Shown here piece by piece: positions 1 through 14,988 of a DNA stretch of 64,000 nt. The stretch comes from Hypomyces perniciosus (Eukaryota; Ascomycota; Sordariomycetes; Hypocreales; Hypocreaceae). Numbering within the stretch: position 1 is the stretch's first letter; each line of letters opens with the position of its first letter. The notes under the pieces are model-generated. The model had not been told where the DNA came from. It was given only the letters and a program-made list of their open reading frames with translations, and ran no database searches. The position numbers and the translations under genes were made by a program. The stretch lies in the NCBI GenBank assembly GCA_008477525.1, contig SPDT01000006.1:1143501-1207500 (forward strand), read 5' to 3'.

Positions 1-931
1 TCGCCTGCGCTTGTTTAGTGAGCAGCGTTCTCCGTACTCATGTGTGTCTCCGTGATATATCCCAACAAGCTAGCATGCTGCTTCCTAGTCTGAGGTACGA
101 CACAGCCAACTACCAGCCTTGCACCGTCGCCTTCTTCGGCATTGCTAGCTTCAAGTCCTTTGTCTCCGGCCATTCTTCGCCACTAGCCCTAGATCGTCAA
201 GCTCTTGATCCTGCCCGTTGGTATCGTTAGTATGGCTTTAGGTAGCCAGATGCGGACGGGGGAACTCGTGGCCCTGAGCTCCCATCTCCTCCAACTTGGA
301 CTGTGGTAAGCGCCTCGCACATACTTGCGCAGTCACGAGAGCTGGTAGGGTATGTGTATGCAGGTCATGTCGGCATGGAGTACGGAATGTCTATCCGCGC
401 TTATTATGTCCGAGAGGCGTCAAGGTCGGCCGAGAAACCCATCAAACATGAAACACACATATATTGAATAGCCTGTGCATTTTTTTTTCCCTTTTCCCAC
501 TACTTCGTACATCATGAAAACCATCCGCCATCAGACACGTGTAAATATGCGCCAAGAATCCAGCTGATTAGAAAAGCTCACTTCCAAGCCCAAAATTCGT
601 AAACGGTAGTACTGCTCCGTACTAGTAGAGTGAAAAACACAAACAGAGGGAGACGGACACATGAGAGAAAAAGTTATTTGTCAAATAATATTCCCTCCCC
701 CCTCCCCCCATGTTCTTGTGCGAGAAGAAAGTTCGTCATGAAATAAGTAGTAGGTTAGCAAAAAAGAGGGGGGCAACGAGAAAAATGTCATGGCGCATGT
801 TTGATACGCTATCCTGAACCCCACGATTCCTTGCCTTGGGTTTGCGCGAGTGCCCTCATCTCCTCATCATCTCCTGGCCACAAATCACACAGAATCACCC
901 ATATCACACACGCTATCCAGCCTCCCTCTCC

Positions 932-968
932 CATCATCATCATCATCATCGTCATCATCATCATCGTC
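932..968. repeat. (CAT)n microsatellite
   Basis: About twelve CAT units interrupted by CGT units, in non-coding DNA. Confidence 0.9.
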
Positions 969-1131
969 GCTGTTCGTGTTCGCTCGATACTATACCCACG
1001 TCCCTCCTGTCCTGTCCTTCTCACCCCATGGGAGATTTTTTTTTTGGGTTTGGTTTTCACGCTATCTCGTCCAGCTCGCACATAGCGTATCTCGCCGTCT
1101 CAGCCACGCGAGGCTGCCAATTGTTGTTTTG

Positions 1132-1175
1132 TTCCCTTTCCCTTTCCCTTTCCTTTTCCCTGTTCCCTATCCCCT
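1132..1175. repeat. CCCTTT-type pyrimidine tract
   Basis: Imperfect tandem of TTCCCTTTCCC units on the plus strand, non-coding. It is not the TTAGGG telomere repeat. Confidence 0.8.
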
Positions 1176-1354
1176 TTCGGATTTACAAAGTAAAAACGAA
1201 GGCTTGCTGGCACTGCTGAAAGCCCGGACATTCCAAATAGTTCAAAGTTCCAAAAAAGAACGAGAAAAAAATGAAATGACGTCAGAAAGGAAGAAAGCAA
1301 AAACCTTGATGAAATTGAACCAGACCAGACCATGAAAAGGAGCTGAAGTAAAGG

Positions 1355-1400
1355 AAGAGAGAGAGAGAGTGAGAGTGTGTGAGAGTGAGAGTGAGAGTGA
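1355..1400. repeat. (GA)n/(GAGAGT)n tract
   Basis: Purine-rich GA dinucleotide run grading into GAGTGAGA units, non-coding, downstream of the histidine kinase gene. Confidence 0.85.
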
Positions 1401-1801
1401 AAAAGGGGTTAGAGAAGGGGGATCTTTTGCCCACCCAAACTTCATGATATTTTTTTTGGTTCGTCGTTCGTCAAAATATTTCCCTATCTCCCGACCTGAT
1501 GCCAAGCTAATACATGGGGAAACGCCTTTGGATCCATCCGTCTCTATCCCGACCCATTTGCCGACCTGAAAACGCAAAATTGATAGGGACCCAAAAAGGA
1601 AAATAAAAGACGAGGCCGTTTCTTTGCATGCTGTTAGCCAGTGCCCAGCACCAGTCTACTAAAGAGCGGCTGAAGTGCCGTTGCAAAAACCGTTAGTAGC
1701 CCGCTGAACTTAATGCTTCACGGGTCATGAGATGCAGTACGGCCGTTAATAATTGTAAAAAAAGTAAAAAAAAAAAGTCTCATCTCGCCAAGCAGCCGTT
1801 T

Positions 1802-4800
1802 TCAGAGTTGACAATGTCCTGTTCCTTGCGCTTCCACCTGCTGCGCCTCGTCGGTAATCGAGCGCTGTCGTTGTATCGACTTCTTGACAAGGACGTTTCT
1901 CTGTCTCTCTGTTGACGACTGCTCAGTGTCCGCCGACTCGGGGCCAGGCAGGCTATTACTCCGAGTCTTCGTCAATTTGCGAGGTCGATACTTTTGTGGT
2001 TGTGACGATGCAGAGTCCCTTGTTGCTCCAGTATCTGAAAATTCTTGATCGCTAGAAGTTCGACTTGTCGATTGGCTGGCCGTGCCTACTTGACTGACGG
2101 CTGAGTCGTCCCTAAAAGGAGTGACAAGCTCTTCAAGATCCTCAGCATCATAAGCTGGATCACCGACGACTCGTAAACCGTCTGAATCGTGGGGGCTGTC
2201 GCAGACCACTTCTTTTTGCATCGACTTTGATGCTGGATCGGTGGGAGGACGTTTTCGAACAACCGAGCCCAAAGCCAAATCATCAGTAATGCTAGGCAAC
2301 GGTTTTCTAGGAGGAGGCGGTAGCTTCGGAACGGGGGCCACCATTTCGCCATATCCATTGGGACTGGTCTCCGAATACGTCAACGCGTCCGATGGTGAAC
2401 AGCTAAGTGCAGGAGGATCTGGCCTCGGAGTAGTAGTATTCATGTAGGCATCCAACTTTCGTTTGAGCACTTCCGCACGGACGGGTTTGGCAAGGTAATC
2501 ATTCATGCCAGCTGCTAGGCACTTCTCTCTATCCCCCTGAATGGCTGAGGCTGTCATGGCAATTACCAGTATTTTTCGAACCTCCTCGATTGAATCGTTT
2601 CGAATAAGCTTTGTTGCTTCATATCCATCCAGGACTGGCATTTGAACATCCATGAGAACAATATGATACGGTACCCCTTCACTGGCCTTCTGCCGAAGCC
2701 CTTCCACGGCCTTCAGCCCATTCTCATATGCGTCAACATTGGGGTAGCCTAGCCGCTGCACATATTGAATGGCAATCTTCTGATTGATAGGATTGTCTTC
2801 AGCAACGCATATTCGAATGTCCTCCTTGGGAATCCGAGAGAGGTCAAGGTAGGGGTTTGGTGAGGCTGCTCGTTCCATATATGACGTCTGTGTATATCGG
2901 TCGATCGGTGTGGACGACTGTGACTGAGCATCCCCAGCAGAAACATCTGACTTGGCCTTCTCGAAGGAAACGGTGAACCAAGCAGTTGTGCCAATCTCCG
3001 TTTCGCTCTCTAGTTGAATCTTGCCCCGCATTATGGTCTCGATCAGGGATTTGCAGATGCTGAGACCTAGGCCGCTTCCGCCGTATTTTCTTGCCGTGCT
3101 TGCATCTGCTTGACTAAAAGGCTGGAAGAGATTCGCTAATTGGTCGGGCGGAATACCGATTCCTGTGTCGCGGACCCAGAAAGTCAGCGTTGCCCGGTCT
3201 TTGGTCTCACCATCAAGCCGTGCGCCAATAGTGATCTCTCCATGGTCCGTGAATTTCAGGCTGTTCCCAATAAGATTTCCGAGAACCTGGTGGAGACGAA
3301 TGGGGTCTCCATAGATTAACATGGAAGGAAGCTTGATATCCTGGATAATTGTAACCTTTTTCTTGGATGTCTTCTCTCGATTGCTGTAAGAGACCGCTCT
3401 GACAACTTCCCGAACCATTTCCTCTGGATTGAAGGCAATGATGTAAAGTTTCATCTTGTCTGCTTCCATTTTAGAAAAGTCCAAGATGTCGTTAATGACA
3501 GTGAGTAACAGATCAGCGGAAACTCGAATCGAGTCTGCCATCTCCCGTTGCTCTTCGTTCAGATCGGTTTCTCGCAAAAGCTCGGAGTTGCCAATGACGC
3601 CGTTAAGCGGAGTCCGAAGTTCGTGAGATACGTTGGCCAGAAAGATGGATTTGGCCTTCGCAGCCTCCTCTGCGAGTTTGACGTTTCGCATTGCCTTGGC
3701 TTCAGCTTCCTTTGCCTTTGTCTCAGCCTCGAGTGCTTTGGCGAGAGCACGCCTTTGAACCTCAACCATTGATTGATTTTCGGCTGAGATTTTCTCGATA
3801 CTCTTTATCGACACGGCATTAGAGTAACTGATACTGATCTGGTTGACTAGCAGCTGCAGGACAGTGACATTTCGATCTGTGAACGCATTCGGAGCGCCTT
3901 CTAGATACAGAACACCAAGCAATGGTTTGTTAGCGTGGCGTATGGGAATGGCAATGATGGCTTTGCTCGATGGATTCCTCTGCAGCCATGACTCGTTCAC
4001 ATTGCCAAATCTCTCATCAGATTTGATATCCGTGATGAAGACGGTCTCCATAAATCGTGTACAGTAAAGCACAACATTCTCGGCAATCAAGGACGTGCTA
4101 GCAAGCGACAATCCTGGGTTGTGTGCTGATGCACCTTTCTCAGGGTCACCACTGGCGGCCACGCACCAACCTTCCACGTCAGTCTCCTGGACCACAATAG
4201 CAGCGAGTGTAGCAGAACCGCCACATGTTTGCAGGATAACATCACACATAGTCTTGAGCAACTCATCAATCTGTAGCAATGATGAGATGACCTGCGAGGA
4301 TGTCAGGATGGCGTGCAAATCGATCATATCGAGAGCAGGTAGCCCGGTCCCGTTTTCCGTTTGCATGTTCATAGATCCCCGCCAGGCCCCTATCCGCTCA
4401 TCCTTTGACTCGGTCATTGTGTGAGAAGGAATCTGCGTTAGTGCCTCCTCGTCTTCGCCATCGACAGAACGGAATTGAACAGATGGTGCGTCAGTGACGA
4501 ATTCTGTTTGGACACCAACATCAGCAGCTCGATGGCTTCGCGTTGGTCCATGCAGCAGGAGGCTGTGTTCTTCCTCGATGACTGAGGCAACACCTGTGGC
4601 TGCCATTTGTCGGTATAGGCCCACGGCGTCCTGTAGGGCTGCGCGCGCAGACCTTCGTGCTTTGCAACGGATGAAGAAGCCTGCCATGAGATAATTTCCG
4701 AGAGCCTCTTCAAACAGAAAATCGTGCTCCGCAGCGTGGTCCAGTGCTTCTTCGTAATGTCGTATCGCTTGGCCATGGTCATGCGACAATTCCGCCATCT

Positions 4801-7800
4801 GCGCTTCTAGGAGTCTCGACCACGACAGATAATTCACATTGGACACTGTTCCCCAATCCGTCATCATCCTCACAAAACCGCTAAGCTGCCCTATAAGTTG
4901 CTGGGCCTCGGCAGAAAAGTCCTCTGACTGAGTGCGAGGATCCTGCATTTTGCGAAGCAGATGGCCGGTCAGGGCCAATCCATAAAAGAGTATTATCAAT
5001 CTGCTGTTGCGCGCCGACCACAGCTTGGGAAGTAGCTCATAGCATCTCGCTCCGATTTCAATGGCCCGCTCATAATGACCAAAGAGGAAGAGAGGGACGA
5101 TTTCCAAACTTTCGTACAACAGCGTTGACCGATTGCTATCTTGTGTCTGGTTCATGAGCCAGTTCTTGTACCAAACGCCATCGTGTTCGTCATCTGTTAG
5201 AATCTCTAAGGCATTATGGGTACGGGTCTTGCCCTGCAAAGCCCGACAAGTTTGTCTGACAGCAATGAGCAAAACCCCACCTCTGGTATCACAGGACCAG
5301 TTGGATATCTCCTCGCAACCATACTCGCAGTAAGTCTCAAGATCAGCGCAATTCTCGCTCGCGAAGAATTTAGTTTGGGCGGAAAGTCCATAGGCAAGAA
5401 TTGTAGACATCCTATCGCCAGCTACAGAGGCCAATTCAATAGCATCCTCCATCTGAGATATCGCCAGGGGCATGGAGCAATGCACATGTCCAATAAAACA
5501 TGAATGTGTCATTTGACCCTTTGCTAACGAGAACGCGTCGCGTGCCTGAAACAGCATATCTTGCGCCATCGATCCCAAGTCAATGGCAAATTGAACCATC
5601 TTGAATCGTGACAGAGCAATGATTCCGAGATTAATGAATGCCGTACCAGACTGTGGGAAGGAGCCTCGAGAGAAGTGCATATCAAGCATGACCAAGCTAA
5701 GATGGTAGAATTGCACGCAGTCGCTCCACCAAGCGGCACTGCTCGTCTCAGAAAGGACGGCCCCAATGGAGGTTATAAAGGGATCGGTTGACTTTCTATA
5801 ATGGACGATTGCCTGACGATCCATCTTTTGAATACGTGCAGATATCTTTCGGAATTTCTCGTCGCATGTTTGGTAGGTCGGCTCGCCATCAATGGGGACC
5901 CCGAGTACACCTAGACATTCTTTGAGGGAGATCAAGGCCGCCAAAGAATTGCCATTCTGAGCAAATATTCTCGATTGCAACACGTAGGCGGGTGCCTTAT
6001 CAATCGGAGTCTTTGCATTGGCAAATATGATTGAAAGGAGATCGTTAGCGGACGGAAGGTGTCCCATGTATAGATAGCATTCTGCTAGGCGAAGGTGAAG
6101 TTGAATGGTTTCATCATAAGACGCATCTTCAACTTCATCGGTCCATGGAGTGAGTTGCAAGAGGCCAACAGCTGCGTTGTAGTATTTGGCAGCTGTTGGT
6201 CGCGCACCGTTCTCAATTGCAGCCTGAGCACATTCTGTAAGTAGCTTACGGTACTCCCGCCGATCGGGTACACGACGTTTGATGACGTCGACAGCCACAC
6301 AAATATGTGAAGCAGTGCTATCGCGCTGCCTGGCCTCCACTCCGTAATACTTCAGAAGCGTTTGTGAGATGATGAAGTGCATTTTCCGAGCGTTGCACTC
6401 CTTCAACGCAGCGGATGCATGAATGTATCGGTCATGAGCGAAGCGGAAGCGGTCGTCCGTTTCAGTCTGTACAATGATGTACGCCTGAATGGCCGCCTGC
6501 AAGCCTGCTATGGCCTCTCCTTCGGAATAGGAGCGCTGAGCCGTCATCATATTCGGGCAGGCCACTGCACTTTCCTCATCGTCGTAGTACTCGAATTCTC
6601 CGCTCATCAGTCGACATAGCAGTTCAAACGAGAATGAGCCGCCAAGGAGGGCCGCCCAGGCAAGGACAGCTCGTGCAGCAGGTGGTAATTCGTTGAGTCT
6701 CTGCGTGATAAAGGCAGTGTCCAGGACGTCATAATCCTTCTCGCCTTGGAATTGTGCGAATAGTCTGTCCAAATCATAGTGCCACTGACTATCTCGGTAG
6801 TCGTACCAGATACATTTCTTCCGGTGGCAGGCACTGAGCATTTCTCGCATGTAAAATGGATTACCGGCTGTTTTGGACTGAATGACAAGGGCTAGGGAGA
6901 GTACGTCCTCTTTTGGCCTGCAAAGAGTTACTGAGACATATTGAAGTATGTCCTCCTCAGTCAGGGGGTTGAGCGTTATCTTAGTGGCCGGCGGGCGAGT
7001 GCCGCGAGGGAAATCTGCCATATATCAGTATCGGAGAAAGTTGCTAGGGGGGGTCGTATGTATTCACCATCTGCTTCGGGAGGTTGAATGATGTTCTGAG
7101 TCCTTTCTGCGGGAAGCTCCTCGGGGCGATAGGTTACAATGACCACCATCTTCATCCTGGCGGCTACTATCTGCGTGATGAGCTCCATAGATTCATCGTC
7201 GGCGAAATGAAGGTCTTCCAAGCTGAAGCATATGAACTTATGGGTGGTAAACACCCTAAGAACGTCGAGAATGGTGTTGATCAAACGCATGGTCTGGGTA
7301 GAGACTCCAGTGCGGAGATAGTCTTGCGTAGACTGGGTTGTGATACTCGTCGCATTCCGTGGTAAGGGGCCGGGAGAATCGCCGGGAGATGACCCTCGAC
7401 GCTTCAAGATCGGACGTGTCTCCTTTCGTGGGCCCGAGGCCTGGGATGAAGACAAAGGTCGTGGGATGCTTAATTCGGGAGGACCAAGCAGAAATTCTGG
7501 AAGTCCGAGAACCCGATGCAGCGTTGGCCACACTGGTCGAATATACTGCTTTAGCCCCTGGTGGAATGGCGTCTCTGTGTTTCTCTCACCCCACACCTGC
7601 TTGAACAAGGACGACAGCAGCTTAAGCAACGGTCCAAATGGTGTTCTTTTCGCGGTGTCAAATTTTGCTGTTGCGCAGTAGCCACAGCGGCGAGCGTCTG
7701 CCAGAATCGACTGTACGAAGAGGCTTTTCCCTAGACCACCAGCACCTTCAACAACAACAACTTCGCAGTAACCTTGTCGCCGAAACTTGGCGGATCCCAA

Positions 7801-9611
7801 TTGCCTGGAAAGACTAGTTGCACCCGAGTCTAACGGGCCCCGGTTACCGTCCATACCTAGACCTTCCGCGATACTCGATGTGTCTAGCGAGACAGATTGG
7901 TGTCGTTCCCAGGGTCTCGCAATTCGAGGGAAAACGTTGGCGGAGTGAGTTGAAGATATGGTTTCGTTGGATAATGTTTGGGTTTCGGATAAGATAGAAT
8001 GATGGGTGCTATTCCGAGTCTGTTTACTCTCAGAGGAAAGAGTTTGGGCGAATGATCCGCTTCTGCGGTTGTTGCCATCTGCTGAGCTAGCGCCCTCGCT
8101 GGAGATATCGTCGCAAGCAGCGACTTCGTTTGAGAGGCTAGCCGCGTCAGAGAACCGACTCACGGCTCCTTTGCGCTGTGCAGAATGGCTCTTGGAAACA
8201 CGGTTAATGACCTTCAAAACAGCCTTCTTCTCTTCCTGCCTGCCTATCATACTTGTTGGGAGCATAAAAAATGACGAAACATCACTGGTGCCAATGGTGA
8301 ATTCCTTGAGGGCCCGTAAATTTCCATCACCGAGGTATTCTTGGACCTTGACTAGATCCTGACGGAGCCCGCTGGCCGAATGATAACGGTCAGCAACGTT
8401 CTTGGCCGTACATTTCTGGATAATCCGTCCTATGACTTCTGGGATATCCATTCGCACAGTGGCAACATTGGGGATCCTGCGACCAAGGACTCCTTGAACG
8501 ATGTCGAGAGTCGTCTCTCCACTGTGGACAGGCTGCTGGGTGAGAAGCGTCCAGAAAAGAACGCCGAGGGAATATATGTCAGTGCGTGAATCAGGCTCCG
8601 CCGGCATTCGACCAGTTTGTTCGGGGCTGATATAAAGTAGTTTATTCCTGCCACCAAGTTCCTTGGATAGCATCGACCATCCAGTGCTAGTCAAGCCATG
8701 CTCAAACGACCTAACCCCGGATCCAAAAGCTACAATTCTGACCTTGTTATCTGCAACGTTGAAGTGAAAGGCATCGCCGCGGATCTCCCCATGAACCATC
8801 CCTCGGCTATGGTGAAGAATCTCTAGACACTGGGTTGCGCCGATGGCAAAATCGAGGAATAGTTGCAAGCTTATGGGAGGCTGAAGGGTCGGTTGACTAT
8901 GGTAGGGCCGATATGAGTCCCCCTCCTTGCGCGCTTGGTAAAATGCGGGGCCCATGTCGAGAACATCAAACAGGTAGTTGGCGCCCGGATGCTGGTATAT
9001 GGCAACGACGATAGCTCCACGATCTCCAGCCACGGGACTCAATCGAATCAGATCAAGAGGCTTGACAATATGGTCGCCATTCGGGTCAGCGGTGGTCGAG
9101 ACGGTCTTGGCGATTTGGAAAGCCCGCTCCTCACGGAGGGCATGGTACGACACCCGCGCAACGACATGCTCCTCGACGCAAGGCAGCTCGGTAGACGGGG
9201 AAGAGAGTGGGTTAGGCGGGTAGGAGGCCGGCAGCGGCGAGGCGGGGGGGTCACTGCCGAAACCATAGCTGTAGCTGGATAGCTGACCACCATGATCTGA
9301 GGGAGTGGGACGGCCAGACTGAAACTTCGAGACGGATCCAGGGCTAGAGACGTTCTGCGACGAGGTCGAGGTGGGCAGCGTAGGAGGGACGAGGCGGGTT
9401 CCAAAGACGTGCCTGGATGGAGGCGTGAGTCGAGCACGGCAACAGCAGCAAGAAAAAAAGCGACTCACCAAAAGTCATAGGTCGAGTGAAAAGGCGGCGT
9501 GGACTCATCCCAGGTGTATCCAGCGATCTGGCGAAGGCGCTCGTACAGTCGCGGCGGAGGCGGAGGCGGCGGGTCAAGCACATCGTCAGGCACGAGGGCT
9601 GGACCGTCCAT
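1802..9611 (-). CDS. Group X hybrid histidine kinase (pseudokinase-AAA-GAF-HisKA-HATPase-REC)
   Basis: The model is three exons, 9469-9611, 7068-9412 and 1802-7014, with introns of 56 and 53 bp. Both have GT-AG borders and matching phase, giving 2,566 residues. Domain order: proline-rich N-terminus; a Ser/Thr-kinase-like domain around residues 130-410; an AAA-type ATPase with Walker A GAGGLGKS (Lys about 610); a long TPR-like helical region; GAF around 1730-1890; HisKA with phospho-acceptor His about 1960 in [12 protein letters not shown]; HATPase with DTGIGIPP and GGSGLGLS; and a REC domain with [11 protein letters not shown] (Asp about 2285). This layout is that of fungal group X kinases (Candida Chk1, fission yeast Mak2/Mak3), cytosolic phosphorelay sensors for oxidative and other stress. 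The kinase-like domain lacks the HRD and DFG residues (HGEIRGDAF and AFGSG instead), so it is probably a pseudokinase. The first intron was chosen because it joins an ATG exon in frame. Confidence 0.93.
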
Positions 9612-11311
9612 ATTGGCGCGCGGTCATGGGAGAAAAACCCCCAGCTTCGCTGCTCGACGGGAGGTGAGGCTCGGAGGCTTGTGGGCACTCAGTCGACTGT
9701 CAACCAAGCCCGTATACAGCGCCCATCGTCGGTCCGGTGAGGTCTGCGGAGGGGGAGCGAAGAGAGGCAGGGCGGCAAAAAGAGGACGAGGGCGAAGGAG
9801 GCACGGAGCAGGGCAGCGTCGCAGCAGGGCGGCCGGTTTGCGTTGGCGGAGCGAGCGGTGCAATGCAGAGAGAGTCGGGGTGAGGTTTTGCGGGCTGGGG
9901 TCTTTTGGTGTGCTCTGGAGGCCTACTCGGCACGCTGCAGTGGTCGTAGTCAGGACTCAGTCAGTGGACAGAGATTCGCTCTCGCTGGCGCTCTTCACCC
10001 ACTGTGCTGTGTGCTATGTGCTGTGTGCTGTGTGCTATGAGCTATGAGAGTGGGCCGGGCCAGCATGACCCAACTACAGACTTTTGGCCTAGTGTGTGTG
10101 CGCTTTTGGCTTGGAAGAAGACGGCTCGCTACAGCCAGCTCTGCTTTGGGAGGGGTGTTTGTCTTGGTCATTGGAGTATGAAGCCTTCTGTGATACCCAA
10201 CTCAGTGCATCATGGGTTGCAGATTTGCAGTCTGGTGAGGAGAGGGGGATCGAGCATTGGCAGACTGCCTGGTCAGACTGGTCAGAGAGCCATAATCTAT
10301 CTATCCAGCAGCTGTTGTGCGACGCATTCATACACGTCCAGCCAGTAGGTGAGTGATAGCAACCCCGCTGGGGCTTCTGCATTCATCCGTCCGGCCTCAT
10401 TCTCGCGGTTCTCGGCAGAAATCAAGTCCTTTTTCCCCGACGAAAACTCGGGGTTATTAATAAACATGCAATCAATATCCTGCTGGTTTCCTCTTTGGCC
10501 TACCATGTATATACCTAGATGCTAGTATGGCGACAGTACTCCATACCTACCTACCTAAGGTGTACTTTGTATCTATGGAGTACTAGTAATATTTTTGTAT
10601 ATCGTTTAACCAAGCATCATCAATGGTGGCTGGAAACGCCAAGTAGCAACAATTCCGCACTTCGTGGTCTGATTCGGCGCTTTCCTGCCTGTCGTCAAGC
10701 AAACGATAAGCCTACCAGGTATCAACAGCCCTATCTATCACCTTGCCATCATTGGCAGAGTTTTTCTTGTCACAGTGCCGCCAAAACGTTTGTCCCCATC
10801 CCACATTCAGTGTTCCTGGTGGCCCTCCACTCTCGTCTAGTATTGGAGAATGATGATGTAAGTGGCATATCAAGTTTGACATATGCCACACTGGGCTGCA
10901 TGAACAACACCACAATGTCGGCCCAACAAAATTCCGTGAACGGAAGAAGCCCCGTTCTGTGATGACTTGCTTTATTGGCTGAGCAAATGGCGCGAATAGT
11001 TCTAATATTTTATTTTTATAAAACACAGTCGTGCTATCTATTCTATCACGACTGCCTCTCCTCGTTAAACGACAAAGAGTCTATACCAAGTCCGACTGCC
11101 AAAAGGCAACCCTTGGCACCTGAACCATTCATCCAATGGTTTCCAGACATTGACCTTTTTATAGCCATAAATAGCTCAAAAACCTTTCCACTCCTCATGC
11201 TACCCCATACTCGTGACTCAATTACAGCACATCTATAAATCGCGTGCTCTACATAATTCCAAACTCGTTGACAAATATCCTTCTCAACTTGTTTGGACGG
11301 ATGGTGAAGAC
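9612..11311. other. Intergenic region upstream of the histidine kinase
   Basis: No gene was supported in about 1.7 kb. It holds the histidine kinase promoter and 5' UTR, a short TGTGCTATGTGCTG tandem (listed) and the 3' side of the mutase gene. The reading frames present are short and lack recognisable domains. Confidence 0.55.
9998..10048. repeat. TGTGCTATG/TGTGCTG short tandem repeat
   Basis: About five imperfect copies of a 7-8 bp unit (TGTGCTG, TGTGCTATG, ending GAGCTATGAG). Non-coding, roughly 400 bp upstream of the histidine kinase start. Confidence 0.7.
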
Positions 11312-13171
<1,860 letters not shown>

Positions 13172-13865
13172 GGTGGGGATGGGGTGGGATGTTGGATTCT
13201 GAAGTTCGTAGATTAGGCGACGGCGCTCGAACGCTGAGGAGTTGCAGCGATAGAGCACGCAAGATGGATGATTCCGTTCGTTAGAAGACGGAGGACAGGA
13301 AGAAAAGCAAAGCTGAGCAGTAGTTGCCAGACAATTTGTTTTTAGAGCTGCGCTGCTTGTTGCGGGCAGAAAAGGAGTCGGTCGGTGATGGAGGGGCAAC
13401 CCAAATTACTAGGTACGCTGGCGACAGGGGGCTGGTAACGCCCAACAACCTAACTGGAAGTCCCTGTAGCCCCCTGGCAAGCCCGATCCCCCACCCATCC
13501 ATCACATCACACCAGTGAGGCCGTGTTTCCACGGACCATGGCCATCCATCACCACCAACCCGCACAAGCTCCTTGTCCTCTTACATAGTGGCAGGGGATG
13601 AGCAAAATCGCGGTGGAGGTCGACAACGGCCTTTCATGCGAGCACAGTTCCAGCACGTGTTACAGCAGACGGACACTGTGCTGCTTGACGAGCTGGGTTG
13701 AGAAAGCTTAGCCATCTTAGCCGCTCTTGACCTATCTTGGCCCGTTACAGATGGGATAGGATGGGTTAGGATGGGACGAAACAAAAGCAGATTTTTGCGT
13801 TGATTGATGAGCTACACCAAGAGATACGCAGATCTACGTACGAGCACAAGTACTGGGTACTACTT

Positions 13866-13871
13866 CTGCTG

Positions 13872-13903
<32 letters not shown>

Positions 13904-13913
13904 ACTCGTCCAT
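13866..13913. repeat. (CTG)n/(CTA)n microsatellite
   Basis: A run of CTG units interrupted by CTACTA, in non-coding DNA about 700 bp upstream of the mutase start. Confidence 0.9.
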
Positions 13914-14953
13914 ACGTGTTGTCAAACAAATGGATCATGAGAATAGTACTCTTATGGAGGTATGCATGCCGGCGGTCTTCCGTCCTCCGTCCATTCTTAG
14001 CCCACCCACATCATCTCGGGCCTCTCCACGAGATGCTTATTATTATCGCCTCGGGTGCTAGGGTGCCGACCAATATCCACTGGAATCGTTTTCGTAATTT
14101 CTTGCTGAGATGAAGACCCAATCACTGCCAAAAGGGCCGGACCAGACGCTGTGGCTAGAAAAATTCGACAAACGAGGCCTTATCGCGGTCCGCTCCACCT
14201 GTCTAAAAGAATGTTGACTCGCAACGACGAGCCGGCGTCGAATTAGCATGAAGTTGTTCATACAAAATGATTAATCGATTCCACGAACCGCAGCAAACTA
14301 GACATGCACTAATGGCAATGTTCGTTCCGTTGGCTTTGTGTTTGTCATCGGCTTGTAAGGAACACAAGAGGGAACATGTGTCCTGATACCACCTGCACGT
14401 CGCCTCTGCTCTCTTCCACAGGGATCGAACGAAGGGGATCTTCAGGGAGTCGCAGGAACGGCTTACCTGGGGCCTGAGTGAACCGTTACGGTGTGACATT
14501 TCCTCTGTCAAAGTTGCAGATCAGAGATATGAAGATATGATGCGTCGTCAATATCCTGGAGCCCGACGTCATTGGATCCATTATGCTATGATCAACTCGC
14601 CCGCTTTTGGGACAAGCATCGCCCGGACAGTTCACTGGTGTTTGCCTGTGGTAGTATGCGGCTGCAGTTCTGAAACGATAGCAAATCAAGATCGACCTAT
14701 CTGGCGTGCTTTGTAACACGCTTTGACGCCGAAATATTCTTTTCAACGACCAACCCGGTAGGATTAATATCTCCGTACGACTGTGACAGCGGATACACTT
14801 ATACAGAGAGAGACAAGGCACATCACTACACGATAGTACTTCGTACATGCACATCATCAGCTCTTTTCCTTAGCAAATGTCAAAATTGTAGGGGAAAACA
14901 GCCAGCCAACGACGATGATCTCCGCAACAGCATTTCGAGTAACTAGTATCTAG

Positions 14954-14988
14954 TAGTAGTAGTATTATTCTGTTACATACTACTACTA
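14954..14988. repeat. 12-bp perfect inverted repeat of TAG units
   Basis: TAGTAGTAGTAT at 14954-14965 is the exact reverse complement of 14977-14988, with an 11-nt loop. It could form a hairpin but is also explainable as two opposed trinucleotide runs. There is no gene next to it. Confidence 0.8.

Larger units (their letters stand above)
1..1801. other. Left-edge intergenic region, no gene supported
   Basis: No protein or RNA gene could be supported here. The stretch is rich in A/T runs and pyrimidine tracts and contains three simple-sequence tracts listed separately. Several overlapping reading frames between 801 and 1335 are low-complexity translations of those tracts. Copies of the dispersed TACTTCGTAC-type motif lie near 30 and at 501-510. 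The right part probably holds the 3' UTR of the histidine kinase that ends at 1802. Confidence 0.6.

Noticed and set aside
801..1335. Several overlapping frames of 90-160 codons on both strands
   Set aside because: They translate CAT, CCCTTT and GA repeats into Ser/His/Phe runs and show no splice or domain support.
1802..9611. The histidine kinase read as two separate genes
   Set aside because: A 53-bp intron with correct phase joins the two long frames inside the AAA-linked region, and group X kinases are single proteins with this order.
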